DNA of 64,000 nucleotides from an uncultured Bacteroidales bacterium (GTDB lineage Bacteria; Bacteroidota; Bacteroidia; Bacteroidales; WCHB1-69): NCBI GenBank assembly GCA_946186495.1, contig CAMHNQ010000012.1, positions 1 to 64,000 of the forward strand, read 5' to 3'. Shown piece by piece: positions 39,619 to 48,783 of this stretch (position 1 is its first letter; each line of letters starts with the position of its first letter). The notes under the pieces were generated by a model. It saw only the letters and a program-made list of their open reading frames with translations, ran no database searches and was not told where the DNA came from. The position numbers and the translations under genes were made by a program.

Positions 39619-40665
39619 CTATTCCTCCATCCTATCCCCCTCCAGGGTCAGTTCCCCGCGCAAGGGTACTTCCATGGCCTGCTTCACCTTCTTCACGTCG
39701 CTGAAGGTGCCCAGCAGGTACATCAACTTGGTGACGGCCGCCTCGGTGGTCATGTCGTGACCGCTGATGACCCCGATGTCGGAGAGGGTCTTTCCGGTCA
39801 GGTAACGTCCCATCACCACGCCGCCGCCGCCCTTGCATTGGGTGACATTCACAATAACAATCCCCTTCTGCACAGCCTTTTGCAACACACTCAGGAAGGC
39901 CGGGTTGGTCGGGGCATTGCCTACTCCGAAGGTCTCCATGATGACCGCGCGAAGCCCCTCTGTCATGAAGACGTTCTCCAAGAGCTTTTCGCTGATGCCG
40001 GGGAAGATTTTCAGCACCGCCACGTTGTTGTCCATCTTGTCGTGCACGATAAGCGGGTTCTTGCTGTTCGGGATGAAGAGATAGCGTTTGTGGTAGTCGA
40101 TGAAAGTGTTCACATCGGCGAGCTTGGGGTAGTTGGGCGAATAGAAGGCGTTGAACCTCGCGGCATCGTCCTTGTAGGTCCGATTGCCCCGGTACAGGGC
40201 GTTTTGGAAATAAACGCACACCTCTCGGATTAAAGGTATCCCATTCTGTTCGGCGGAAGCGAATTCAATGGCATTCAATATGTTGCGCCGTCCATCGGTG
40301 CGAATGACCCCCAAGGGGAGCTGAGACCCCGTGAGTATCACCGGCTTGGCGAGGTTCTCCAGAAGGAAACTCAGCGCCGAGGCCGTGTAGGCCATCGTGT
40401 CGGTGCCGTGCAGCACCACGAAGCCGTCGAAATGGTCGTAGTTCTCCCCTATCACCTTGGCCAGACGGATCCAGAAGTCCGGGTTCGTGTCGGAGGAGTC
40501 AATCAACGGAAGCAACGACTCGAAAGTCAGCTCCGTGTCCAGCAACGACAGCATCGGCAGCTGCTGGTGGATGTCCTTGAACTCGAAGGGCACTAAGGAT
40601 TTGGTCTCGGGATCCATCATCATGCCGATGGTCCCGCCGGTATATATGACAAGTACTTTGCGCAT
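39619..40665 (-). CDS. ansA: Type I L-asparaginase
   Basis: The protein has 348 residues. VLVIYTGGTIGMMMDP at the N-terminus holds the first catalytic Thr, and DGFVVLHGTDTMAYTASALS near residue 90 holds the TDT motif with the second. There is no signal peptide, so it is the cytosolic type I enzyme (asparagine to aspartate plus ammonia). The start codon is 9 nt from a long tandem-repeat array. Confidence 0.92.
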   Translation of the reverse strand: MRKVLVIYTGGTIGMMMDPETKSLVPFEFKDIHQQLPMLSLLDTELTFESLLPLIDSSDTNPDFWIRLAKVIGENYDHFDGFVVLHGTDTMAYTASALSFLLENLAKPVILTGSQLPLGVIRTDGRRNILNAIEFASAEQNGIPLIREVCVYFQNALYRGNRTYKDDAARFNAFYSPNYPKLADVNTFIDYHKRYLFIPNSKNPLIVHDKMDNNVAVLKIFPGISEKLLENVFMTEGLRAVIMETFGVGNAPTNPAFLSVLQKAVQKGIVIVNVTQCKGGGGVVMGRYLTGKTLSDIGVISGHDMTTEAAVTKLMYLLGTFSDVKKVKQAMEVPLRGELTLEGDRMEE

Positions 40666-40674
40666 TTTTTGTAA

Positions 40675-40751
40675 TGGTTATGGGTTATGGGTTATAGGTT
40701 ATTGAGGGTTATTGTGGGTTATTGAGGGTTATTGTGGGTTATTGTGGGTTT
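40675..40751. repeat. Composite 7-bp and 10-bp tandem array
   Basis: Three 7-bp units (TGGTTAT, GGGTTAT, GGGTTAT) are followed by five 10-bp units (GGTTATTGAG or GGTTATTGTG) at 40697-40746. It lies directly upstream of the asparaginase start and downstream of the HerA-like gene. It appears to be an expanded relative of the 7-bp arrays at 7894 and 10308. Confidence 0.85.
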
Positions 40752-40855
40752 AATAGACTTACGATGTTCATTCAATCTGCGATACAGGTCTTTCCCTGAC
40801 AAGGAGTCCAACATGAGATTACCTTTTCTTGCGCCCTCCAATCACCAGACACCAT

Positions 40856-42451
40856 TCACTTCAGAATATTCCCAAGGATGTCCCGCGAGATCTCGCGCGT
40901 GATGGTGCGCGTGGCGGCGGAGGTGGTGTTCTTGATGACTTTCTCGGCGGTGGAGGTCTTCGACTTGGACTTCTTGCCGGTCACCTTGTTGCTGATGGCC
41001 GTGCCCGCAGCGGTGGCCACGGTGCCGGTGACGGCAGTGATGATGGCCTTGAGCACTTTGCCCAAAACACCTTGCTTCTTGGAACCCTTGCCCTCTTTCT
41101 CCGCCTTTTTCTCCTCTTTGGCGGCTTCCATCTCGGCTTTCTCTGCCTCCTGCACCGCCAAGGCCTCCTCTGCCTCCTTGATCAGGACCTCGAAGGCACT
41201 CTCGTTATCGACGGGGGTGTCGTACTTGCCATAGACGCGGCTCTGCTTGATGATGTCGAGCCGCTGGCCCTCGGTGATGGCGCCGATCTGCGACAAGGGG
41301 AAGAGGATCTTGGCCCGCTGCACGATGCCGGGGGCGCCCTTCTCGTCGAGGAAGCTCACCAGCGCTTCGCCCGTCTCCAAGTTCATGATGGCCTCGTCGG
41401 TCTTGAAGGCCGGGTTGGCGCGGAACGTGTCGGCGGCGGCACGGACGGCCTTCTGGTCTTTGGGCGTGTAGGCGCGCAGGGCGTGCTGGATGCGGTTGCC
41501 GAGCTGTCCGAGGATGCTGTCGGGGATGTCGTTGGGGTACTGCGTGATGAAATAGACGCCCACGCCCTTGCTGCGGATCAGGCGGATCACCTGCTCGATT
41601 TTATCGACCAGGGCCTTGGAGGTGTCCTGGAAAAGGGTGTGCGCCTCGTCGAAGAAGAAGACCAGCTTCGGCAGCTCCAGGTCGCCCACCTCGGGCAGGG
41701 TGGAGTAGAGCTCGGAGAGCAGCCACAGCAGGAAGGTGCTGTAGAGCTTGGGCTGCAGCATCAGCTTGTCGGCGGCGAGCACGCTCATCACCCCCTTGCC
41801 GTTCTCGGTCTGGATCAGGTCGTAGATGTCGAAGCTCGGCTCCCCGAGGAACTTGTCGGCCCCTTGCGCCTCCAGCTGCAGCAGCGCGCGCTGGATGGCC
41901 CCCACGGAGGCCGTGGAAATGTTGCCATACTGGGTGGAGTACTCCTTGGCGTGCTTGGCCACATAATCGAGCATGGCCCGCAAATCCTTCATGTCGAGGA
42001 TCATCAGGCCGCGCTCGTCGGCGATGCGGAAGACGATGTTGAGCACGCCGTCCTGCGTGTCGTTGAGGCCGAGCAGGCGGGAAAGGAGCTGCGGCCCCAT
42101 CTGGGAGACGGTGGCGCGGATGGGATGGCCCTGCTCGCCGAAGACGTCGTAGAAGCGGACCGGGCAGGCCTGGAACTCCGGAGTCCCGATGCCGAACTCC
42201 GGCAGCCGCTTCTCGATGAAGCCACTCAGCTTGCCGGGCTGGCTGATGCCGGAAAGGTCGCCCTTCATGTCGGCCATGAAGCAGGGCACCCCCGCCTGGC
42301 TGAAAGTCTCGGCCAAAACCTGCAGGCTGACCGTCTTGCCTGTGCCCGTGGCACCGGCAATCAAGCCGTGCCTGTTGGCCATCTTCCCCTGAATCGAAAG
42401 CGCACCCTCGTCGCAGTGCGCAATGTAAAGTCCGTGTTCGCTGCTTTTCAT
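40856..42451 (-). CDS. HerA-like ATPase (DUF853 family)
   Basis: The protein has 531 residues. Walker A is [14 protein letters not shown] at residues 33-40 and Walker B is [14 protein letters not shown] near residue 265, with [20 protein letters not shown] after it. This is the HerA/FtsK-fold DUF853 family of presumed DNA translocases or helicases. The C-terminal third is a Glu/Lys/Ala coiled coil ([20 protein letters not shown]), then a Thr/Ser-rich tail, probably an assembly or partner-binding extension. No NurA nuclease gene is nearby. Confidence 0.85.
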   Translation of the reverse strand: MKSSEHGLYIAHCDEGALSIQGKMANRHGLIAGATGTGKTVSLQVLAETFSQAGVPCFMADMKGDLSGISQPGKLSGFIEKRLPEFGIGTPEFQACPVRFYDVFGEQGHPIRATVSQMGPQLLSRLLGLNDTQDGVLNIVFRIADERGLMILDMKDLRAMLDYVAKHAKEYSTQYGNISTASVGAIQRALLQLEAQGADKFLGEPSFDIYDLIQTENGKGVMSVLAADKLMLQPKLYSTFLLWLLSELYSTLPEVGDLELPKLVFFFDEAHTLFQDTSKALVDKIEQVIRLIRSKGVGVYFITQYPNDIPDSILGQLGNRIQHALRAYTPKDQKAVRAAADTFRANPAFKTDEAIMNLETGEALVSFLDEKGAPGIVQRAKILFPLSQIGAITEGQRLDIIKQSRVYGKYDTPVDNESAFEVLIKEAEEALAVQEAEKAEMEAAKEEKKAEKEGKGSKKQGVLGKVLKAIITAVTGTVATAAGTAISNKVTGKKSKSKTSTAEKVIKNTTSAATRTITREISRDILGNILK

Positions 42452-42472
42452 ATTCTCTGTTTTTTTATATCA

Positions 42473-42681
42473 TTATTCAAAAATCCTTTCACATTCACGG
42501 GTCAATCGAGTATCCGCCGAATCGTAATGGTTGTCCGCACGCCATGACACGAACAGGTAGTCCGGCACATCCTCCAAAATGTAGGTGTTGTCTCCTACGC
42601 GAGCCTGCACAAGGGCATGTACTGCCCGCGTGCGGGGAGCAGGGCAAGCAGGAGGAGGGCGGAGGAAAGAAGCCTTTTCAT
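42473..42681 (-). pseudogene. Frameshifted small secreted-protein gene
   Basis: ATG 42681 opens a signal peptide (MKRLLSSALLLLALLPARGQ) that stops after 28 codons at TAG. A second frame, overlapping from about codon 25, reads VQARVGDNTYILEDVPDYLF, VSWRADNHYDSADTRLTREC and ends at TAA 42475. The two together resemble one secreted protein of about 68 residues broken by a one-base shift, or a larger gene with an internal deletion. It is absent from the ORF track because both parts are short. Confidence 0.5.
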
Positions 42682-42745
42682 ATTCGGAAATGCTATAATG
42701 ACTCTATTCTGAACAGTCTCGGCAAAAATACAAAAAAACTGGATA

Positions 42746-43342
42746 TCACTTTCCTCGCACAAAAATCGCACCCAGCGTCTTCAGCACAATCTTCGCGTCC
42801 ACCCACAGCGAACGTTCATCAATATATTGCAAATTCAACTTCAATTTGTCCGGCATAATCTCTTCTATATAAGCCTTTTCCGGATTTTCAGACTTGGCCA
42901 GGAGCGCGTTCTCATCGACGTAGCGGATGGAGGCGTAGTCGGTGAGTCCCGGGCGTACGCTTAGCACGCGCATCTGCTCGGGTGTATACAGGTTGACGTA
43001 TTTCCGGACCTCGGGGCGGGGGCCCACGACACTCATCTCCCCTTTAAGGATGTTCAGGAACTGCGGGAACTCGTCGATCTTGTACTTCCGGAGGAAAGCC
43101 CCGACCCGGGTGACGCGCATGTCGTGGTCCCCGACGGTCAGCAGTCCGCCATGGTCGGCGTTCTCACACATTGTCCTATATTTATATAGCATGAAATCCA
43201 CATTATCCTTCCCTACCCTGCTCTGTTTGTAGATGACTTTCCCTTTGGAATCCAAGAGGATGGCCAAAGCGATGATCAGACCAAAAGGCAGGCCACAAAG
43301 CAGCACAAGGAGGGAGAGCAGGATGTCGAAGAATCGTTTCAT
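42746..43342 (-). CDS. Bacterial sugar transferase (undecaprenyl-phosphate glycosylphosphotransferase type)
   Basis: The protein has 198 residues from ATG 43342. One N-terminal membrane segment ([20 protein letters not shown]) is followed by the conserved domain: [34 protein letters not shown] with PRPE, and [13 protein letters not shown]. It transfers a sugar-phosphate to a polyprenyl carrier to start surface polysaccharide or glycan synthesis. It is the short PglC-like form without the five-helix N-terminus. It follows the GWxTD gene by 10 nt. Confidence 0.9.
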   Translation of the reverse strand: MKRFFDILLSLLVLLCGLPFGLIIALAILLDSKGKVIYKQSRVGKDNVDFMLYKYRTMCENADHGGLLTVGDHDMRVTRVGAFLRKYKIDEFPQFLNILKGEMSVVGPRPEVRKYVNLYTPEQMRVLSVRPGLTDYASIRYVDENALLAKSENPEKAYIEEIMPDKLKLNLQYIDERSLWVDAKIVLKTLGAIFVRGK

Positions 43343-43352
43343 AGGAAGCAGT

Positions 43353-44813
43353 TCAGTGATATTTCCAATACTCTTCCATGTCGTTGCCCCAGTAATCAAC
43401 GGGATTGGTTTCGTAGATATCCTGCTGGGTCTGGATTTTGCGCACGAGGAACATCTGCCAGTTGGGATTGTGGCGTTCACCGTTCATGTTGGAGTGGAGG
43501 AGTTCGTAGTCGTTGCCCGTCATCACGGGGTCATAGAACACGAATTTCACGTTAGACTGGTTGTTCAGATAGTAGTAGTGCCATATCTCGTAAGGAAGGG
43601 TCACGGGGTCGGAGGGGACCTCCCTGACCTCGTTGGGTTTTCCATACTGGAGATAGACGCGGCCGCGATCGGTCAGGTAGCCGCGCACCTGCTGACTGCC
43701 GTACATGCGTTCCACTTCCTCGACCCGTTTCTTGTACTTCAGCCACGCCTCTTCAGGGTTGGCGGGATTGCGGCGCAACCAGAACGTGTAGAGGTATTGC
43801 TGCAGCTGCTCGGTGGTCAAGGTCTTCAGCCGGTTCTCGTAGAATTCGCGTTCAGAGTAACTACTGACGGGAAAGAGACTTTTGATATTATCTATCAGCA
43901 CTTTGCGGTTTGTATCCATCTCCACGAAAGTTCCCTTGACGTTAGTGGAGGTGAAATCATCGAGGCTGACTTGCACCGAGGGGTTGCTTTTTTGGAAAAA
44001 CACCTTCTCCACTTGGAGCAGGCTGTCCTTCTCATCGGAAAGCTCCACCATGGCGAAATAGTTGCCGGAGGGAAGGTTGAAGACATTGAACTCGTTGAAA
44101 ACCAGCACAACATCCTTGGCAGGGTACTCCATCGTGAAGATATTGTTGGTGTTGGCCGCGAGATGGGTGCCGGCATCTTCGATGAAGCATTTGGCTTTCA
44201 GCTTGCCGTCGCCAAGTATCCGCGGGGTGTTGTACACCTCCAGGGCGAAGGGGAGCGTATATTGGCTCTCCGGCACGAAATTGCTGTAGAGCGGAGGCAA
44301 GTAGTATCCATACTTCACGAAAAGGCCCGGCGACTCGGGGGCGGAAATCCCCTTGTAGAGCGAAATCTTCGAGGTGGAGAGTTTGTCTTCCGGGAAATCG
44401 AGCACAATCCGGTCGATGTAGGAGAGTTTGTTGCTGTCCCCGTTCACATCACGCATGTAGAAATAGAGGTCGTAGGTGCCCTGGGGCACCGGGACGTTCT
44501 GGATGTCGGCGAAATCGGGTTTCCCGGCGCGCGCGGAGTCGGCAAACGGGTCGCTGCTGAGGATATAGTGGAGGCTCTTTTCCAGGGAATCGCCCCGCAT
44601 CATGTCAACCTGTATCTCAACGCCGGCCGTGAACTTCTTCTGCTTGTCAGGCACATATTGCACCGTATTGCCGCCGACGATGAAGGTGAACTCGATGTAA
44701 GGCTGCAAATTGTGGGTGCAATAAGCTTTGTGGCTGATGAAAGCCTTCAGCCCTTGGGAAAAGGAGACGGAAGCCATCAGCAGGATGGCCAAAAGTAGTG
44801 GGTATTTTTTCAT
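43353..44813 (-). CDS. GWxTD-domain secreted protein
   Basis: The protein has 486 residues from ATG 44813 with a signal peptide (YPLLLAILLMASVSFSQ). The N-terminal part is Ig-like and beta-rich; the C-terminal domain from about residue 350 (ERMYGSQQVRGYLTDRGRVY, YGKPNEVREVP, EIWHYYYL) matches the GWxTD family of Bacteroidota. Function unknown. The start overlaps the glyS stop as TAATG, so translation is coupled to glycyl-tRNA synthetase. Confidence 0.8.
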   Translation of the reverse strand: MKKYPLLLAILLMASVSFSQGLKAFISHKAYCTHNLQPYIEFTFIVGGNTVQYVPDKQKKFTAGVEIQVDMMRGDSLEKSLHYILSSDPFADSARAGKPDFADIQNVPVPQGTYDLYFYMRDVNGDSNKLSYIDRIVLDFPEDKLSTSKISLYKGISAPESPGLFVKYGYYLPPLYSNFVPESQYTLPFALEVYNTPRILGDGKLKAKCFIEDAGTHLAANTNNIFTMEYPAKDVVLVFNEFNVFNLPSGNYFAMVELSDEKDSLLQVEKVFFQKSNPSVQVSLDDFTSTNVKGTFVEMDTNRKVLIDNIKSLFPVSSYSEREFYENRLKTLTTEQLQQYLYTFWLRRNPANPEEAWLKYKKRVEEVERMYGSQQVRGYLTDRGRVYLQYGKPNEVREVPSDPVTLPYEIWHYYYLNNQSNVKFVFYDPVMTGNDYELLHSNMNGERHNPNWQMFLVRKIQTQQDIYETNPVDYWGNDMEEYWKYH

Positions 44814-46321
44814 TAGCGTAGTTTTTTCATCAACTCCACCGTCAGGTCGGCGATGGGCAGGCGGTATTGCGCCATGGTGTCGCGCTCGCGGACGGTCACC
44901 GTGTTGTCCTCTTTCGTCTGGTTGTCGACGGTGACGCAAAACGGCGTCCCGACGGCGTCCTGGCGGCGGTAACGGCGGCCGATGGCATCCTTGTCCTCAT
45001 ACTGGACCATGAAGTCCTTCTTGAGCATGTCGAAGATCTCCTGGCCGATTTCCGGGAGGCCGTCTTTCTTGACTAACGGCAGCACCGCGACCTTGTAGGG
45101 GGCGAGCTTGGCGGGCAGGCGCAACACCGTGCGGGTGGTGCCGTCCTCCAGTTTCTCCTCGGTGTAGGCGTGGCTGAACACGGCCAAGAACATGCGGTCC
45201 ACCCCGATGGAGGTCTCTATGACATAAGGGACGTAGCTGTCGTTGAGCTCCGGGTCGAAATAGCGCAGTTTCTTGCCCGAGAATTTCTCATGTTGCGAGA
45301 GGTCGAAATCGGTGCGGGAATGGATGCCTTCCAGCTCTTTGAAGCCGAACGGGAACTTGAACTCGATGTCGGTGGCGGCATTGGCGTAGTGCGCCAGCTT
45401 CTCGTGGTCATGGAAACGGTAGTTCTCGGCAGGGATGCCCAGGTCGGTATGCCACTGCAGACGGGTCTGCTTCCAATAGTCGAACCACTTGAGCTCCTCG
45501 CCGGGCTTGACAAAGAACTGCATCTCCATCTGCTCGAACTCCCTCATGCGGAAGATGAACTGGCGGGCGACGATCTCGTTGCGGAACGCCTTGCCGATCT
45601 GTGCGATGCCGAACGGCAGCTTCATGCGGCCGGTCTTGTAGATGTTGAGGAAGTTCACGAAAATGCCTTGGGCGGTCTCGGGGCGAAGATATATGGTGTC
45701 CGCGCCGTCAGCCACGGAACCCAGCTTGGTGGCGAACATCAAGTTGAACTGCCGCACGTCGGTCCAGTTGCGTGTGCCGGAGATGGGGCAGGCAATGCCC
45801 AGCTCTTCGATTAGGGACTTCAGGCCCGCGAGGTCGTTGCTGTTCATCAACTCGGCAAAACGGCTGCGGATGTCATCAACCTGCTGTTGGTACTGCATCA
45901 CGCGGCCGTTGGTCTGACGGTAGAGTGCCTCGTCGAAATTCTCGAAACGCTTCCGGGCCTTCTCCACCTCCTTCTCGATTTTGTCCTCGATCTTCTGGAT
46001 GTGGTCCTCAATCAGCACGTCGGCGCGATAGCGCTTCTTGGAATCCTTGTTGTCAATCAGCGGGTCGTTGAACGCATCCACGTGCCCGGAAGCCTTCCAG
46101 ATGGTCGGGTGCATGAAGATGGCGCTGTCCAAACCCACGATGTTCTCGTGATACTGTACCATGGCCTTCCACCAGTACTGCTTGATGTTGTTCTTCAGCT
46201 CGACACCGTTCTGGCCGTAGTCGTAAACGGCGCTCAGGCCGTCATAAATCTCGCTGGACGGGAAAATGTAGCCATACTCCTTGGCATGGGCTATGATTTG
46301 TTTGAAAAGGTCTTCGTTCAT
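44813..46321 (-). CDS. glyS: Glycine--tRNA ligase
   Basis: The protein has 502 residues and is the eukaryote/archaeal-type dimeric GlyRS, class II. IFPSSEIYDGLSAVYDYGQNG, motif 2 around GKAFRNEIVARQFIFRMREF, LRPETAQGIFVNF and motif 3-like ETSIGVDRMFLAVFSHAY are visible. The anticodon-binding domain holds LAPYKVAVLPLVKKDG and GRRYRRQDAVGTPFCVTVD. The gene is followed directly by the GWxTD gene and 31 nt preceded by porT. Confidence 0.95.
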   Translation of the reverse strand: MNEDLFKQIIAHAKEYGYIFPSSEIYDGLSAVYDYGQNGVELKNNIKQYWWKAMVQYHENIVGLDSAIFMHPTIWKASGHVDAFNDPLIDNKDSKKRYRADVLIEDHIQKIEDKIEKEVEKARKRFENFDEALYRQTNGRVMQYQQQVDDIRSRFAELMNSNDLAGLKSLIEELGIACPISGTRNWTDVRQFNLMFATKLGSVADGADTIYLRPETAQGIFVNFLNIYKTGRMKLPFGIAQIGKAFRNEIVARQFIFRMREFEQMEMQFFVKPGEELKWFDYWKQTRLQWHTDLGIPAENYRFHDHEKLAHYANAATDIEFKFPFGFKELEGIHSRTDFDLSQHEKFSGKKLRYFDPELNDSYVPYVIETSIGVDRMFLAVFSHAYTEEKLEDGTTRTVLRLPAKLAPYKVAVLPLVKKDGLPEIGQEIFDMLKKDFMVQYEDKDAIGRRYRRQDAVGTPFCVTVDNQTKEDNTVTVRERDTMAQYRLPIADLTVELMKKLR

Positions 46322-46351
46322 ATTTAGGGGTAAAGTTTAAAGATTCACGGT

Positions 46352-47068
46352 TCACTCAAAAATAAACGATATTTGCAAGTTCTTGGCTTTGAGGGAGGTG
46401 ACGCTTGTGGCGTACATGTTGTTCTCGGGGACCAGCATGTTCATCACACCGAAAGACATCTTCAGTTCGGTGGAGAACTTGAAATAGGTGCAGTAGAAGT
46501 CGAGGCCGACGCCCACCTGCGCCTGGAAGTCATGAGGGTTGAGTTTGAGGACGACTTCCCCGTTATCAGGGGCCTTCTTCTTCTTGGCGGAGATCATGTC
46601 GAAGCTGTACTGGCCGCCGGCGACCACGTAGGCCCGGAGGTTGTTGAGCATACGGGAGGACTTGAATTTGACCAAGAGGGGCAATTCCAGATAGACAGAC
46701 TCCACGTTCTTCGGGGTGACGATCTCGGCGCCGCTGGCATAACGGATGGTGTAGTTGACGTAGCGGTCGCCGAAGGAGAGACCGGGGATGAACCTCAGGT
46801 CGAAATACTTGCCCATGCGGAGGTTGGTGACGATGCCGAGGCTGAAGCCGCTCATGGGGCGGGTGGTCACGGTCATCAGGGAGTCGTACTCCGCAAGGTC
46901 GGCCTTGGAGGCGATGTTGTAGTTGAACTGGTTGAAGCCGAGGGTGAAGCCGAAATGGAACGGCTTCTTGTCGTACTTCAGCAGGTTTGGCACGCCAAAC
47001 TGGGCGTTCAGCCGGAAGACGGCCCCCAGCAGGACAACGGCGGTTATCAGTGTTCGTTTCTGTCTCAT
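46352..47068 (-). CDS. porT: PorT-family outer membrane beta-barrel protein
   Basis: The protein has 238 residues with a signal peptide (LITAVVLLGAVFRLNAQ). NLLKYDKKPFHFGFTLGFNQ, FDLRFIPGLSFGDRYVNYTI and VYLELPLLVKFKSSRMLNNL match PorT, a component needed for type IX secretion in Porphyromonas. Other Por/Spr genes are not adjacent, as is usual for porT. Whether this organism has a working type IX system cannot be told from the window. Confidence 0.8.
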   Translation of the reverse strand: MRQKRTLITAVVLLGAVFRLNAQFGVPNLLKYDKKPFHFGFTLGFNQFNYNIASKADLAEYDSLMTVTTRPMSGFSLGIVTNLRMGKYFDLRFIPGLSFGDRYVNYTIRYASGAEIVTPKNVESVYLELPLLVKFKSSRMLNNLRAYVVAGGQYSFDMISAKKKKAPDNGEVVLKLNPHDFQAQVGVGLDFYCTYFKFSTELKMSFGVMNMLVPENNMYATSVTSLKAKNLQISFIFE

Positions 47069-47126
47069 AGATGCGTAATCAAGATGGGGTTAACGAGTTT
47101 ACGAGGTTTTTAGTATGGGGATTCCG

Positions 47127-48140
47127 TTAAAAATGTTCGGGTGCGCGGCGGGCCATCTCATCCTTGAGTTGTGCGCTGTTGATCGGCACCACTCCGACAT
47201 ACTCGCAGACGATGCCCCCGGCCAGGTTCGAGGCCAGGCAAGTCTCCTCCACCGAATGATTTTTCAGCAGGAAAAGAGTGGCGACTGATATCACCGTGTC
47301 GCCCGCCCCGGAGACGTCGCTGACGCGGCGGTGGAAGGCCGGCTGGTGGTGGAACGTGTCGTTCTCGCGGTCGTAGAAGGCAATTCCGCGCGACGACATC
47401 GTCACCATCACCTTCTCAATGTTCTGTTTGGCGGCGAATTCCTTCACCAGATCGTGGATCTCCTCCAGGGTCAGCTCTGCGTTCTCCTCCACATGCAAGC
47501 CCTTCGACAGCTCCTTCATGTTTGGCTTGAAAAGGTTGACATTCGCGTAGTTGTTAAAGTTCTTCTCTTTCGGGTCCACCGCGACATAGATGTTCTTCTT
47601 GTGGGCGAAACTGATGACTTCCTCTATCAGATCCTTGGAGAACAACCCCTTGTCGTAGTCCTCGAAAATGATGGCGTCGATGTCGTTGTGGTCGATGATC
47701 TGCTCCACGGTGGTCAGGAACTGCCGTTTTTCACGTTCCTTGAGCTGCTGAATCCGCTCGTCGTCAACGCGGACGATATGGCAGTCGTTGCCAATGATCC
47801 GGTACTTGATGGTGGTGCGTCGCCCGTACATCGGGACGATGGCGTCGGAAGTCATGTCGCAGTCCTCCATCAGGTTGTAGAAGACCTTCGCCTTCGAGTC
47901 GCTTCCGATGACCGAGCAGAGGATCGGGTCGGCGCCGAGCGACTTGAGGTTGAGGGCCACGTTGGCGGCGCCGCCCAAGCGATAGCTCCTGCTTTGGACA
48001 TTCACGATCGGCACCGGCGCTTCCGGGCTGATACGTGTCACTTTCCCCGTGAGGTAGCAGTCTATCATCACATCACCGATTACCAATATCTTAGCATTCT
48101 TAAATTCTCCAAAAATCTGTTCTACGTTGTCTATTTTCAT
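47127..48140 (-). CDS. rfaE1: D-glycero-beta-D-manno-heptose-7-phosphate kinase (PfkB family)
   Basis: The protein has 337 residues, the kinase half of HldE. LVIGDVMIDCYLTGKVTRIS, PIVNVQSRSYRLGGAANVAL and RVSDVSGAGDTVISVATLFL (PfkB signature 2 with catalytic Asp) are present. It phosphorylates heptose-7-phosphate at C1 for ADP-heptose synthesis. The next enzyme, the GmhB-like phosphatase, is at 54635-55171. The C-terminal adenylyltransferase domain of HldE is absent, so a separate RfaE2 is expected. Confidence 0.9.
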   Translation of the reverse strand: MKIDNVEQIFGEFKNAKILVIGDVMIDCYLTGKVTRISPEAPVPIVNVQSRSYRLGGAANVALNLKSLGADPILCSVIGSDSKAKVFYNLMEDCDMTSDAIVPMYGRRTTIKYRIIGNDCHIVRVDDERIQQLKEREKRQFLTTVEQIIDHNDIDAIIFEDYDKGLFSKDLIEEVISFAHKKNIYVAVDPKEKNFNNYANVNLFKPNMKELSKGLHVEENAELTLEEIHDLVKEFAAKQNIEKVMVTMSSRGIAFYDRENDTFHHQPAFHRRVSDVSGAGDTVISVATLFLLKNHSVEETCLASNLAGGIVCEYVGVVPINSAQLKDEMARRAPEHF

Positions 48141-48158
48141 CTTTCAAAAATTAGCGTG

Positions 48159-48185
48159 CAAAGATACATTTTTTTTATATCTTTG
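48159..48185. promoter_or_regulatory. Back-to-back -7 elements (rfaE1 and NUDIX)
   Basis: Minus-strand TATCTTTG at 48159-48166 serves rfaE1, 18 nt upstream of its ATG. Plus-strand TATCTTTG at 48178-48185 serves the NUDIX gene, 20 nt upstream of its ATG. Only 11 nt separate the boxes, so each -33 region overlaps the other start site and the two promoters should exclude each other. Confidence 0.65.
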
Positions 48186-48205
48186 CCGACCGAATATGAA
48201 GAATT

Positions 48206-48691
48206 ATGGACATGTCCTACCCTTTGACCATATATCATGACAGCCAACCTGTTGCCATCCGTGACGAGGCGGAATGGGTTCTGTTCGCGAGGGACTTCAC
48301 GCTCATCCACGCCGCCGGCGGGATCGTCGCTGACCCGAAAGGCGACATCCTGATGATCTTCCGCCTGGGCCTCTGGGACTTCCCGAAAGGCAAGGTCGAG
48401 GCCGGGGAGGAGTGGCCCGCCGCCGCCCTTCGCGAGGTGGAGGAGGAGACCGGCCTACACGGGATCACCCTCGGCGCTCCTCTGCCCGACACCTACCACA
48501 CCTATTCCCTCCGCGGGACTCCCGTGCTGAAGGTCACCCACTGGTATGCCATGACCGCCCCCACGCAGCCCCTCACCCCGCAGACCGAAGAGGACATCAG
48601 CCAGGCGGCTTGGGTGCCGCGCACAGAGGTGTCGGACCGGCTGAAAGACTCCTACCCGTCACTCCGCAGGCTATGGACGGAAATGTCATGA
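48206..48691 (+). CDS. NUDIX hydrolase
   Basis: The protein has 161 residues. The Nudix box is GKVEAGEEWPAAALREVEEETGL near residue 60 (GX5EX7REUXEEXGU). The preceding GGIVADPKGDILMIFRLGLW and WDFPKG fit the family. It hydrolyses a nucleoside diphosphate-linked substrate that cannot be predicted. A short N-terminal extension (YPLTIYHDSQPVAIRDEAEW) is seen in Bacteroidota homologues. Confidence 0.9.
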   Translation: MDMSYPLTIYHDSQPVAIRDEAEWVLFARDFTLIHAAGGIVADPKGDILMIFRLGLWDFPKGKVEAGEEWPAAALREVEEETGLHGITLGAPLPDTYHTYSLRGTPVLKVTHWYAMTAPTQPLTPQTEEDISQAAWVPRTEVSDRLKDSYPSLRRLWTEMS

Positions 48692-48783
48692 AACGGAAGG
48701 AAGAGCTTTCACGCACCCGGCTGCAAATTCGACGGTCTTTTGAACCCGACTTTCACTCCGCCATGTTTTAAAATCGCGTTTTC

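Noticed and set aside
40829-42547. 572-aa plus-strand ORF
   Set aside because: Antisense of the HerA-like ATPase, which has clear Walker motifs on the other strand.
43233-44798. 521-aa plus-strand ORF
   Set aside because: Antisense of the GWxTD gene and the sugar transferase start; no recognisable domain.
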